A stretch of 64,000 nt of DNA from Ancylothrix sp. D3o. GTDB lineage: Bacteria; Cyanobacteriota; Cyanobacteriia; Cyanobacteriales; Oscillatoriaceae. Below the pieces are notes generated by a model. The model made no database searches. It was given only the letters and a program-made list of their open reading frames with translations, and had not been told where the DNA came from. A program made the position numbers and the translations under genes. Below are positions 8,099-18,000 of the stretch, in pieces (positions within the stretch are counted from its first letter, which is position 1; every line of letters begins with the position of its first letter). Location of the stretch: contig NZ_JAMXEX010000001.1 in NCBI RefSeq assembly GCF_025370775.1, positions 806,001 through 870,000 on the forward strand. The letters are read 5' to 3'.

Positions 8099-8905
8099 TT
8101 ATTCTGGCAGTTCGCCAAATTGTTGTTTATACCTGTTGAGTAAGGCTTCTAGTTCAGTGGCTCTTTGTTGAGCTTGTTGGGCTTCTATTTGGGCTTGTTG
8201 GGCTTCTATTTGGGCTTGTTGGGCTTCTATTTGGGCTTGTTGGGCTTCTATTTGGGCTGCCTCTTCGGGTAATAGGATGAGGTTGCCTTGTGGGTCGAAA
8301 AAGCGTAACCAGGGAGCGGTTTCTCGTTCGAGGGTGGCTTCCCAAATGCCTAACCAAAAGCCTAGTTTTTCACACCAAAGCCAGCCGTGTTCGTTTGGTT
8401 GTAGGGGTTGATATTGCTGTTGAGCGTTTAAATGCCATCCTTGTAAAGATTGGGGTTGGAATGGGTGGTAAACAAAGTAGTCGGATGTGTGGAAAATTCG
8501 CTCGTAAATGTCTTTTTTTGGGCCGGTGTCTTCGTTTGCGGTGCTTTTAGACATTAATTCAACAATAACATCTGGGTAGCGTCCGTCTTCTTCCCAGACA
8601 ACCCAGCCTTGCCTTTCTCTGGTTCCGTCGGTGTCTAAGACAACAAAAAAATCTGGCCCTCGGAAGTTGCGGTTACGCGCTTGATTACTGCTGTAATATA
8701 TGAACATATTACCGCCGGTGTAAAAATCATTGCGCTCGCTCCATGCGTGTTTTAAGGAGCGGATGAGGAGGTTCATTGCAATGCGGTGTCTGTTGCTTTC
8801 CAAGGGTTCTCCGTCGTCAAAGATTAAATCTGTCGGTGGGGGGATATAACCTTCTAATTTTTCCTCTGCTGCGGGTGTTTGTTCAGATGTCTGGGCGATG
8901 GTCAT
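8099..8905 (-). CDS. Uma2 family endonuclease (DUF820), coiled-coil tail
   Basis: A 268-residue paralogue of the Uma2 protein at 1121-1942, sharing long stretches such as PPTDLIFDDGEPLESNRHRI, TGGNMFIYYSS, RGPDFFVVLD and DVIVELMSKSTANED. The PD-(D/E)XK-like core covers roughly residues 20-190. The C-terminal 50 residues are AQIEAQQ heptads encoded by a 21-bp repeat different in sequence from that of the paralogue, so the coiled coils expanded independently. ATG 8905 is preceded by GGTGATCC. It interrupts two genes that resemble the two halves of a photolyase-like protein. Cellular role of Uma2 proteins is unsettled. Confidence 0.9.
   Translation of the reverse strand: MTIAQTSEQTPAAEEKLEGYIPPPTDLIFDDGEPLESNRHRIAMNLLIRSLKHAWSERNDFYTGGNMFIYYSSNQARNRNFRGPDFFVVLDTDGTRERQGWVVWEEDGRYPDVIVELMSKSTANEDTGPKKDIYERIFHTSDYFVYHPFQPQSLQGWHLNAQQQYQPLQPNEHGWLWCEKLGFWLGIWEATLERETAPWLRFFDPQGNLILLPEEAAQIEAQQAQIEAQQAQIEAQQAQIEAQQAQQRATELEALLNRYKQQFGELPE
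8172..8258 (-). repeat. 21-bp tandem repeat encoding AQIEAQQ heptads
   Basis: Three identical full copies of GCTTCTATTTGGGCTTGTTG plus G (plus-strand reading) with partial copies at both ends. As in the other Uma2 gene, the 21-bp period equals one heptad of a coiled coil. Confidence 0.9.
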
Positions 8906-9035
8906 AGGATCACCTGAATCAGTTTAGTTGTATTATATTTTAGTTGGCTGTAGTTTGCTGTAATGATTTGGCCGGTGGGGACAATTAAAAGTCTTCTCCT
9001 AAAAATCGAAAATTTATTCATCGGAATTTTACAAG

Positions 9036-9449
9036 ATGTCTGCGTTAATTTGGTTTAATGAAGATGGGTTAAATCCTGACCATCAAATGGTTAGGGATTA
9101 TAAGGATGCGCCTCGGATTTATGTGTTTGATGTGGGGTATTTACAAAAGTGGAAAATTTCTAAACATCGAGTTCAGTTTATTTATGAGTCTTTGTTGGAA
9201 ATTCCGGGTATTGAGATTTATAAGGGGGAGACTGTGCCGGTTTTGCGCGAATTGATTGAGGCTTATAAACCTTCGGAAGTGCTGACTACGGCAACGCCTA
9301 ATCATATTATTAAAGGCTGGCAATATGAAGTGCAAAAATATGTGGATTTGGTTGTTTATCCTGAAATTTATCCTGTGACGGATAAGAGTTCACCGCGCCG
9401 GTTTTCTCGTTATTGGAAGAAGCATGATAAAGCTTGGTTGACGTTGTAA
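9036..9449 (+). CDS. Photolyase-like N-terminal alpha/beta domain protein
   Basis: A 137-residue protein whose start, MSALIWFNEDGLNPDHQMVRDY then APRIYVFDVGYLQKWKIS, resembles the beta1-alpha1-beta2 start of the photolyase antenna-binding domain ('LVWFR.DLRLHDN.AL ... PVFVFD'). RVQFIYESLLEI, IEIYKGETVPVLRELIEAYKPSEVLTTATPN and the closing RFSRYWKKHDKA complete a Rossmann-like alternation. It is shorter than a full ~170-residue photolyase domain. The stand-alone FAD-binding domain gene lies 1 kb upstream on the same strand. The link between them is inference from fold resemblance and proximity. Confidence 0.6.
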   Translation: MSALIWFNEDGLNPDHQMVRDYKDAPRIYVFDVGYLQKWKISKHRVQFIYESLLEIPGIEIYKGETVPVLRELIEAYKPSEVLTTATPNHIIKGWQYEVQKYVDLVVYPEIYPVTDKSSPRRFSRYWKKHDKAWLTL

Positions 9450-9606
9450 TTTGCAGGGATTTGCTACAGCGTATATAAACTCGATAATCATGTCATCTAA
9501 AATATTGGCACTTGCCGGTGATCGTTTTTTGGGGGAAGGTGGGAATACTTAGTTGAGGGTTAGCGATTAAGGTAGTTTGAAGTAAAATAAGGGTAAAAAA
9601 TTGACT

Positions 9607-10020
9607 ATGACTTCTCTGGGAAAAGAAAAAGAGTATGAAATAAGTCGCCGCAAGCAAATTGAACGCAAACAAAAGATGATGGCGATAATATCTGTTATAT
9701 CTTTTGGTGGCAGTATGGTTTTTGGGATGGGGCAACTTTTTAGCAGTGCTTGGAAACAACCAAATACGGCTGTAAATAATGGGGTAGCGGTGGAACAAGA
9801 ATCTCCGTTAGTGGCTGAGGCGCGAGGTTATGAATTGGTTTTAGAAAGAGAGCCAAATAATCAAGTGGCGCTTGAAGGTTTGGTGAATGTTCGGCTGAAA
9901 ATGGGTGAGCCAGATAAAGCTGTGGTATCTTTAGAAAAGTTGATTCAGTTAAATCCGGGGCGGCAAGATTATAAAACTTTGTTGGAGGAAGTGAAGAAGA
10001 GAACCAAGCAAAGCAAGTAA
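9607..10020 (+). CDS. Membrane-anchored tetratricopeptide repeat protein
   Basis: A 137-residue protein with a charged N-terminus (KEKEYEISRRKQIERKQK), one transmembrane helix at about 24-44 (MAIISVISFGGSMVFGMGQLF) and about two TPR units after residue 68 (ESPLVAEARGYELVLEREPNNQVALEGL, then PDKAVVSLEKLIQLNPGRQDY). The TPR region probably faces the periplasm or lumen and binds a partner protein. The frame opens with TTG 9601; ATG 9607 is the likelier start. It is co-directional with the glycan gene run that begins 70 bases downstream, but linkage is not certain. Confidence 0.7.
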   Translation: MTSLGKEKEYEISRRKQIERKQKMMAIISVISFGGSMVFGMGQLFSSAWKQPNTAVNNGVAVEQESPLVAEARGYELVLEREPNNQVALEGLVNVRLKMGEPDKAVVSLEKLIQLNPGRQDYKTLLEEVKKRTKQSK

Positions 10021-10089
10021 GCTTTTAAATAAAACTACTAACTTAGGGATTTTATTTATAGAAAAGAGCAACAAATAGAGGAAACATCT

Positions 10090-10542
10090 ATGGCGGAAAC
10101 ACTGGGTTCTCTTTGTGATAAATTAACAATTATAAAATTGAAACAATGGCATTCGGACGATGAAAGAAGGCTGGAAAGTCTGGCCGATCAACAAAAGCAA
10201 CTTCAGGATGAAATTAACGAATTTGTGAGCGCCGCCGTAGCAGGTCAAATTCCTTTAGAACGCCTTGTTTTTGCAGCGAATAAAGTTTATAAACAACAAG
10301 GTAATGAACTTCCAGAGGTAGCCGGAAATATAGGAGAAGTTTTTTCGCAATTGGCTGAGGTAAATTGTAAATTGTGGCACGAACAAGAAAAAGTTTATGA
10401 ATTTGAAAAGGTGCCGGTAGAGGAGAAAGATAAAGTGGTTAAAAAATTAGCCGTTTTGAATTTAGAAAGAAATAGATGTATAGATGAAATTGATAAAACT
10501 TTTAAAATCCTTGTAGAAACTCTAAACTGTTCCAAGAATTAA
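10090..10542 (+). CDS. DUF4254-like protein, first gene of glycan run
   Basis: A 150-residue helical protein. ETLGSLCDKLTIIKLKQWH at the N-terminus and VNCKLWHEQEKVYEFE, then LNLERNRCIDEIDKTF at the C-terminus, resemble DUF4254/DUF6165-type proteins found beside glycosyltransferases in surface-polysaccharide clusters. No catalytic motif or signal peptide is visible. ATG 10090 follows GAGGAAAC. It is followed after only 12 bases by the C-methyltransferase gene, consistent with an operon. Family assignment is tentative and function unknown. Confidence 0.55.
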   Translation: MAETLGSLCDKLTIIKLKQWHSDDERRLESLADQQKQLQDEINEFVSAAVAGQIPLERLVFAANKVYKQQGNELPEVAGNIGEVFSQLAEVNCKLWHEQEKVYEFEKVPVEEKDKVVKKLAVLNLERNRCIDEIDKTFKILVETLNCSKN

Positions 10543-10554
10543 CAAAATTTTCTT

Positions 10555-11814
10555 ATGCACTTAATTCATCGCAAAACCTGTCGTGTCTGTGGTTCTCCTG
10601 CTCTCACTCATGTGATTAACTTAGGCGAGCAATACCTGCAAGGTTCCTTCATAAAACCAGGAAAAGAAGAGCCACCAACGCGCAAAATTTCCACAACTCT
10701 TGTCCGTTGTGACCCCACAATTGATGAGAAAGCTTGCGGTTTGCTGCAAATGGAACACACCGTTCCACCGGAGGTTTTGTATTCTGCTTATTGGTATCGC
10801 TCTGGGACAAACCAGACGATGAGGAATCATTTGCGCTCCATTACAGAAGAAGCAGTTATTTTAATTGGAAAAACCAAAGCACGGGTGTTAGATATTGGCT
10901 GTAATGATGGCACTTTGCTGAAATGTTACCCATCAGATTATATAAAATTTGGCGTTGATCCTTCCGATGTGGCTCAAGAAATTGGGGGTGATATTACGGC
11001 GATTCAAGATATTTTTCCCTCCGAAGAATTGTTGAAAGTTTTGGAAGGCGAAAAATTTGATATCATAACATCCATCGCCATGTTTTATGATTTGGAAGAT
11101 CCTGTCAATTTTTGCAAAGAAATCAAAAGAGTGCTGGCAGAAGATGGAATTTGGATTTTTGAAATGTCCTATATGCCATCAATGCTAAAAATGAATTCCT
11201 ATGACACTATTTGCCACGAGCATTTAGAGTATTATAGTTTGGCAGTGCTGGAATATCTGCTTAAAAAAGCCGACTTAAAAATAGTGGATGCGGTGGAAAA
11301 TGATATCAACGGCGGTAGTATTCGCTGTTATGCGACTCACGTTGATAATTTTGCTTTTAAAAACAAAGAAGCAATCCAGCGTATCAAACAGTTGCGACAA
11401 GAAGAGTTTGATATGGAATTGGATACGGATAAACCTTACAGGAATTTTCAAGATCGTATTAATGTCCATAAAGAGCAACTAACTTATCTACTCAAAAAGT
11501 TAAAAAAAGAAGGAAAAACTATACATATTTATGGTGCTTCAACAAAAGGTAATACCATTTTACAATGGTGCGGAATTGATAACCGACTTATCGATTTTGC
11601 TGCAGAAAGGAATCCAGATAAATATGGCGCTTATACGCTAGGAACGGATATTCCAATTATCAGCGAAGCTGATTCGAGAGCAAAAAAACCGGACTATTAT
11701 TTAGTTTTGCCTTGGCATTTTAAAGAAGAATTTGTCAAGCGCGAAGAAGAAACATTGAGAAATGGTACCGGCTTAATTTTTCCTTTGCCTACTATTGAAG
11801 TGATAAAATATTAA
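10555..11814 (+). CDS. Sugar C-methyltransferase family protein (class I SAM)
   Basis: A 419-residue protein with the three-part layout of NDP-hexose C-methyltransferases such as TylC3/NovU-type enzymes. An N-terminal zinc-binding segment (CRVCGSPAL ... LGEQYLQGSF, second Cys pair in LVRCDPTIDEKACG) is followed by a SAM-binding domain at about 95-230 (VLDIGCNDGTLL, FDIITSIAMFYDLEDP, GIWIFEMSYMPSML, then HEHLEYYS with the conserved base-region histidines). The C-terminal Rossmann-like domain (IHIYGASTKGNTILQWCG, then LPWHFKEEF) completes it. It probably adds a branch methyl to an NDP-deoxysugar for the surface glycan. The nucleotide sugar is not known. Confidence 0.85.
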   Translation: MHLIHRKTCRVCGSPALTHVINLGEQYLQGSFIKPGKEEPPTRKISTTLVRCDPTIDEKACGLLQMEHTVPPEVLYSAYWYRSGTNQTMRNHLRSITEEAVILIGKTKARVLDIGCNDGTLLKCYPSDYIKFGVDPSDVAQEIGGDITAIQDIFPSEELLKVLEGEKFDIITSIAMFYDLEDPVNFCKEIKRVLAEDGIWIFEMSYMPSMLKMNSYDTICHEHLEYYSLAVLEYLLKKADLKIVDAVENDINGGSIRCYATHVDNFAFKNKEAIQRIKQLRQEEFDMELDTDKPYRNFQDRINVHKEQLTYLLKKLKKEGKTIHIYGASTKGNTILQWCGIDNRLIDFAAERNPDKYGAYTLGTDIPIISEADSRAKKPDYYLVLPWHFKEEFVKREEETLRNGTGLIFPLPTIEVIKY

Positions 11815-11841
11815 CACCTAGTAAACCGCAATGGAGCAAGT

Positions 11842-14169
11842 ATGACACATTTTTTCCTTCATAACAGTTTTCGCAACGGGGATGTAATCTTGACGAGATG
11901 TCTCATTCAAGCTGTCAGATCAAGTTTTCCTGATGTGGAAATTACCCTGGAGTGTCTGGAAGAATGTGCTTACTTGTGGGAAGATTTAGAATTGCCGGTG
12001 GTAACTTATCAAGGCAGCCAATATAAGGGTTTATCTCCAACCCCTAATTGTTCTAAAGATGCCGTTTTTCTTAATATCGGTTTTGGAGTTTTTGAGGATA
12101 TTTTGGCACTATATGGGATAAGTTATCAAAATAACGTTCTCACTTTAAACCGGCAGCTATTCCATTACAAATTGCATCACCTTTATTGCTTACCAACATC
12201 TAGTACCACACCAAGGATTGCTTTTTTTGGAGGTTGTGAAGTCAATATAGAAGTTAAACCCAATAGCATTTTGGTGGAAAACGGAGAAACTTTTTCCGGT
12301 CAAAATTACTTTTATCTTAATGAGCATTTAAAGCAAATTGCCTCAGAGTTTCCTACATTAAATTTTTACTGTGCGGCAAAACCGGCAACCAGTGCTGCTA
12401 ATATTTTCGATTGCAGTGAATTAAATTTGATAGAATTATCTAAGTTGGGCGATAAATGCTCAGGGTTTTTGATGAAAGGTAGTGCGGTAAATGCAGCAAC
12501 CCAAACCGAGACTAATCGTTATAAACCTCGTTGTATTGTGGGTTGGGATTTGCCGGTGAAGGTTTGGAGTAATGAAGATAATCCAGTAGTGTATGCAGAA
12601 AAGTATGCTGAATTACAAAATTTTTTACAACAGTTTATAGAAGGTAAAAATCAGGTAAACAATGAAGAAATAGGAGGGTATTTAAGCTCAGAAATACGAG
12701 AGCAGGAAAAAATAGGATCTAAACCTTCTTTATTGTATTATCAAACTCCTATTGGGAATTACTATTTGCCGGCAGATGCCACCTATAATGTAATTCATAA
12801 TCATATAAAAGCCGGCCTTGTTTTTGAAGGAGAGGTGCTAGAAACTGCCCACAAATACATAACAAGAAATTCAACGGTTCTTGATATAGGGGCAAATTTT
12901 GGTCAAATGTCTTTATTGTTTTCCCAATTTGTCGGAAAAGAGGGACAAGTGTATTCTTTTGAGGCTGATGATTATGTATTTAGCATTTTGAAAAAAAATA
13001 TTGCTGCCAATAAGTGCCGCAATATTCAAGCTTACAATAAAACAGTTTATGATAAAACCGGCAGCCTGATGTTTTACCCGGTTCCTGATTTCCAGAGATT
13101 TGGTTCCTATCCTATAGCTCCCAATCGAACAGAAGCCCGAACTGTAGAAACAATTACAATTGATAGCTTGAATATTCAGACACCCATAAGTTTTATGAAA
13201 GTGGATGTCCAAGGCAGCGATTTATTTGTCATGCGTGGTGCTATTGAGACGATTAAACAGCACAAGATGCCAATAATTTTTGAATTTGAAGAGCAGTTTC
13301 AAGATGAATTTAAAACATCTTTCCAAGATTATATTAACTTGATCGAGCTAATCGGTTATAAAGTTGCAGAAACAATTAATAAAATCAATTTTTTAATAGT
13401 TCCCGATGATAGAACAATATTTGCTACAACCGGCACACCCTTCCCCTCCAATTACTCTAGGCTCGAAAAACAGCTAAATAAACAGTTTTCAACGGGAGAA
13501 GAAGTTTCTATACCGCCTACTTTTTGCAAATTTTTGAAATCGAAAGGAGAAATCTATGCCTGTACCGAATATTTGCATAAAAAAGGCTATGTTTCTCATA
13601 ACGTAGTCTGTAAAGATTGGGATTTAGCACATATTATCCATGATCTATCAGACGGTAACTTTTTAGATATGGGAAGTTCCGATTCCTACATTTTGAAAAA
13701 TGCTGTTTTGAAAAATATCAAAGGGAAAAAATATGGCATTGATCTCCAACCTCCTGATGTGCCGGTAGAGGGAGTTAAGTATATCATTGGCGACTTAATG
13801 AATACGGGTTTACCAAGTAATTATTTCAGTAATATTACTTGTCTTTCTGTCATAGAACACCAAGTTGACTTTGAAAAATTTGCCGCAGAAGTTTCTCGAA
13901 TTTTAAGCTTTGGGGGCAAGTTGTATTTGACATTTGATTACTGGAATCCCAAAGTAACACCGGCAGTTAAACTTTATGATTTATCGTGGAATATCCTTGA
14001 TGAAACCGCTGTTAAAATTTTAATTGAAGAATGCGAGAAAAAAAATCTATATCTGGTTGAAGAAGTAGACTGGTCTTTAGGAGAAGCCATTATCAGAAAA
14101 GGTTATTATTCTCCTGATCCAACTGTGAGCTATACTTTTGGAATGCTGGTATTTCAGAAAAAGCTATGA
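11842..14169 (+). CDS. GT9-like / FkbM methyltransferase / SAM methyltransferase fusion
   Basis: A 775-residue protein with three parts. Residues ~1-270 (FFLHNSFRNGDVILTRCLIQ, then FLMKGSAVNAAT) resemble the heptosyltransferase/GT9-like N-domain. Residues ~300-540 are a FkbM-type methyltransferase (VLDIGANFGQMSLLFSQFVG, VYSFEADDYVFSILKKNI, FMKVDVQGSDLFVMRGA, IIFEFEEQF). Residues ~560-775 are a second class I SAM methyltransferase (FLDMGSSDSYILKNAVL, then SVIEHQVDFEKFAAEVSRIL and KLYLTFDYWNP). Its glycine motif is degenerate (MGSSDS). It presumably O-methylates sugars of the glycan assembled by its neighbours. The stop overlaps the next start by 4 bases (ATGA), so the two are translationally coupled. 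Confidence 0.8.
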   Translation: MTHFFLHNSFRNGDVILTRCLIQAVRSSFPDVEITLECLEECAYLWEDLELPVVTYQGSQYKGLSPTPNCSKDAVFLNIGFGVFEDILALYGISYQNNVLTLNRQLFHYKLHHLYCLPTSSTTPRIAFFGGCEVNIEVKPNSILVENGETFSGQNYFYLNEHLKQIASEFPTLNFYCAAKPATSAANIFDCSELNLIELSKLGDKCSGFLMKGSAVNAATQTETNRYKPRCIVGWDLPVKVWSNEDNPVVYAEKYAELQNFLQQFIEGKNQVNNEEIGGYLSSEIREQEKIGSKPSLLYYQTPIGNYYLPADATYNVIHNHIKAGLVFEGEVLETAHKYITRNSTVLDIGANFGQMSLLFSQFVGKEGQVYSFEADDYVFSILKKNIAANKCRNIQAYNKTVYDKTGSLMFYPVPDFQRFGSYPIAPNRTEARTVETITIDSLNIQTPISFMKVDVQGSDLFVMRGAIETIKQHKMPIIFEFEEQFQDEFKTSFQDYINLIELIGYKVAETINKINFLIVPDDRTIFATTGTPFPSNYSRLEKQLNKQFSTGEEVSIPPTFCKFLKSKGEIYACTEYLHKKGYVSHNVVCKDWDLAHIIHDLSDGNFLDMGSSDSYILKNAVLKNIKGKKYGIDLQPPDVPVEGVKYIIGDLMNTGLPSNYFSNITCLSVIEHQVDFEKFAAEVSRILSFGGKLYLTFDYWNPKVTPAVKLYDLSWNILDETAVKILIEECEKKNLYLVEEVDWSLGEAIIRKGYYSPDPTVSYTFGMLVFQKKL

Positions 14170-15029
14170 AAGCATTAATTTTTGGAGCGAGTGGGCAAGA
14201 TGGACACTATTTAAGTCAACTGTGCGAACAAAAAGGAATTGAAACCTTAAAATTTTCTCGCACCGGCCCTAAAATAGCAGACATTTCTGATTACGAAAAA
14301 GTCCAGCAAATTATAAAAAATACCACCCCAAATTACATTTTTCACTTAGCAGCTAACTCTACCACCCGTCACGATGCCTTATTTGAAAATCATGCCACAA
14401 TTGCCACCGGCACTCTCAACCTTTTAGAAGCCGCTTATAAACATAGCCCAAACTCCAAAATTTTTATCACCGGTAGCGGCGTTCAATTCTTCAATGATGG
14501 CAAAGCTATTTCTGAAAACCATCCCTTTGAAGCCAGCAGTCCCTATGCCATTGCTCGAATCCAATCAGTGTATGCTGCACGCTACTATAGAAGCCTGGGT
14601 TTAAAAACGTATGTGGGGTATTTATTTCATCACGAAAGCCCTTTGAGGAAACCCAATCATGTCAGCCAAAAAGTTGCAATGACAGCCAAACTTATCGCGC
14701 AGGGTTCGCAGGAAAAACTCTATATAGGCGACCTTTCTGTACAAAAAGAATGGACATTTGCGGGGGATGTTGCAGAAGCTATTATTACCCTTATAGAACA
14801 AGACAATATTTTTGAAACGGTCATTGGTTCCGGCCAGACGTATAGCATCCAACAATGGGTAGAAGAATGCTTTTCTAAATTAGGTTTAAATTGGCAATTG
14901 TTTGTCGAAACCCAACCTAATTTTCAGGTAGAATATAAAAGATTAGTTTCCAACCCGGCGCTCATCCAAAGCTTAGGATGGAAACCAAAAACAAGCCTCC
15001 AAAAACTGGCAAAAATGATGCTAGAGTAA
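14166..15029 (+). CDS. GDP-mannose 4,6-dehydratase-like NAD(P) epimerase/dehydratase
   Basis: A 287-residue extended short-chain dehydrogenase. The nucleotide motif FGASGQDGHYLSQL near residue 6 and FHLAANSTTRH near residue 59 match GDP-mannose 4,6-dehydratases, which make GDP-4-keto-6-deoxymannose. GSGVQFFNDGK replaces the usual 'SSSEMFG' block, FHHESPLRKPNHVSQKV and KEWTFAGDVAEAI are retained. Two oddities: it is about 60 residues shorter than typical GMD, and the catalytic YxxxK reads SPYAIARIQS, with Arg for Lys. Activity may therefore be altered or lost. It overlaps the previous gene by 4 bases. Confidence 0.8.
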   Translation: MKALIFGASGQDGHYLSQLCEQKGIETLKFSRTGPKIADISDYEKVQQIIKNTTPNYIFHLAANSTTRHDALFENHATIATGTLNLLEAAYKHSPNSKIFITGSGVQFFNDGKAISENHPFEASSPYAIARIQSVYAARYYRSLGLKTYVGYLFHHESPLRKPNHVSQKVAMTAKLIAQGSQEKLYIGDLSVQKEWTFAGDVAEAIITLIEQDNIFETVIGSGQTYSIQQWVEECFSKLGLNWQLFVETQPNFQVEYKRLVSNPALIQSLGWKPKTSLQKLAKMMLE

Positions 15030-15060
15030 AGAATAAAATTAATACATAAAATTCAAAAAA

Positions 15061-18000
15061 ATGAAAAAAATCTCTCAAGCCAACTCCTCTCCCTACGCGC
15101 CAGTGCGTAAACACTACGGCTTTGCTATTTTTGAAAATGCCGAAGTAATTTATAGTTATTTATCAAAAGCTCAAACTTTAAAAGCTGCTGAACCGCACTG
15201 TTTTATTACTTGGTTTATTTCCGAAGAAAATAAGGCACTGGTGCACAATATTTCCTATATCGATCAGCTTGTTGTCTTGGAAGGTAGCCCCACATCGCTA
15301 ATATCAGAAATCCCCCGCTTGCAAATCCAGCGTAGTTGGGCAAAATTTTTTACAATTGATCCAAACTTAGGAAACGAAGCGCAAAAACAAGTCGGTAAAA
15401 AAGTTTTACTTGGTCATCTTGTGTCTAATGGTGACTGCCTTTATGCAACCACCCTAGCACGACAAATTAAAGAGGATTATCCGGGGTGTCATTTAACGTG
15501 GGGTATTTCTTCAATGTGCCGCAGCGTTATTGAAGAAAACCCATTTGTTGATGAAATTTGGGAGATAAATGTAGGTAAGCGAGAAGATTGGGCCGGTTCT
15601 TGGTATAAATTTGTGCAGGAAGCAAAAAAACGTCAAGCAGAAGGAGAATTTGACGAAATATTTCTAACACAAATTTACCCAGATTTTGAGTATTATGACA
15701 GCACAATTAGACCTTCTATTTTTCGGGCTTATCCAAATCCGATAACTGTGCCGGTGCAAAATATTTTAAGATTACGGCATCAGGAAGTTGAAAATGTAAA
15801 AAAATTTGGTGAATTCTACAAATTGCAGGAATGTCAGCACGTTATTTTATTTGAATGTACTCCCAGCAGTGGTCAGTCGATGGTAACTCCGCAGTATGCG
15901 TTAAATGTGTCTAAGCAACTGCTAGAAATTTTGCCCGATTCAAAAGTTATATTATCGACACACATCAAGATTGCAACAGGTGACGAACGGATCATTGATG
16001 GAAGTGTAATTAGCCTCAGAGAAAATGCCGAATTAACAAAATATTGCAGCTTATTTGTGGGCTGTTCCAGTGGAGTCACTCAAATTGCCCTTACAGACTG
16101 GGCAAAACCTTTACCAATTATACAAATATTGGCCGGTGCTACCTCTGTATATGCCTCAGTTGCCCATGATTTTGAATATTGGGGAAATTCAACTGAACAG
16201 TTTATAGAAATGACAGATACACCCCCAGAAACCCTCGTAGAATGTATCCGCATCTCTCTCACAAAAAGCTTTGCAGAAGCTCGCCAACAATTCCATCAAA
16301 AAATCCCTATCGATTTTAAGGCTTATTTAAATTATATCCGCAACTTTATGATGCAATTTGGAAAATATGGAAAAGTAGCTCAATCTGTTTTATATACAAC
16401 TCAACGCTACGGCTGGCATCAGCAATTAAAAACCTTTGTAGAAAAAGAAGTTATTCCTCAACTAGGTCTGCAAAAAGAGATCACAGCTTCTGAAAACAAA
16501 TTGGCCGAAATCCTGGCAATTGTTGTAGAAAATTATAAAAATAATAAGGAACAGCTATTCCTGAATTCCCCAGAGTTTGTATCTCAATTATATCAACAAA
16601 TTGAAGATTCTAACAACCGAGACGCATCAGATTTATTAAATTCCATTCGGCAAGTCCGGCAGCAAATTGCTGAATTATGGTTACAAGTTCCAGACGAACA
16701 ACTATTTATCAACTACGCTAATAATTTAGGCGAAGCTCATCAAATCATACTTGACAGTAGTCTCAAATTGGAACCCCTTACCGAGAGCGAACAAACTTTT
16801 ATTAGTAGACTTACAGAAGAGTTAGCAAAAAATTTTGAAAACTCAGGAGGAATCCAGTACCTTCTGGCAGCTATGCTTTATCAGCGTGCAGATCAATTAC
16901 CTGTGCCGGTTGACCTTTCCCGCATCCCCCAATGGTTTGTTATCGCCTATATAAAATATGTTTTACAATTTCCCCAATATTTTACAAAAGCAGGAGAAAT
17001 TGAGCATTATAACTCCTATTTACAGCAGTGGGTCGAGTATCTACACCAAGCTATTTTAAGTGAACACAATTCCTTTGTTTGGATGGAAGTTGCTTCAGAA
17101 TTTGTCCAAAACGCTAACTTCATTTGGTTTTATTTTAATCCAGCTAACCTCAAAGATATTTATGTCAAACGAGCAGAACTGATAGAATACGTTTTGACAA
17201 ACACCGGCCACCAACTCGACTGGGAATTTCCAACTCGTACTCTAACCAAAAAAATTCGGCTGGGTATCCTTGCTGCACCTTTGATACCAAGCGCCGAAAC
17301 TTTTGTATCTTTGCCAGTTTACGAATATATTAGCCGGGAATTTGAAGTTATTTTGTATTCCTTTACCCAAACTGATCACAGCCTTGAACGATACTGCCAA
17401 AGTTGCGTCAACTCCTTTAAACTACTCCCAATAAATTTAAAAGAAGCTGTTAATTTGATTCGGAATGATGAGCTAGATATTTTATATATTGCCGCCGATA
17501 TTACCACCGAAATCAATCCTATTTGTTTACTTGCCGCACACCGGCTTGCCAGAGTACAAATAACTAATACCGCCTCACCATTTACCACCGGCATACAGCA
17601 AATCGATTATTACATTGTCGGTGAATTCAGCGAAAATTATCAAACGGAAGAAGAGCAAAAAAACCTCATTAAGATTGACAATTTCAGCCATTGTTTTAGC
17701 TATGGCGACTTATCAGAAATAGCCAGCTTTCTAGTAAATAAAGAAAGCTTAGGACTCTCTGAAAACAGCATGGTTTTTGTTTCAGCAGCTAACTTTTTTA
17801 GCCTCACTCCAGAAGTCGTAGAAACCTGGGCAAAAATTATAGCCAATGTTAATGATTCAGTTTTACTCATTTTACTTTTTGCCCAAAAACCAATAGCTAA
17901 TTATATTAAAAATGCTTTTTCAACAAGCCTGAAAAACCAATTCACCAAAAATCGAATATCATCAAATCGGCTGATTATTTTAGACCCCCCCAACCCCAAC

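Noticed and set aside
1775-8258. 21-bp direct repeats considered as CRISPR
   Set aside because: Repeats are contiguous with no spacers and lie in frame inside coding sequence.
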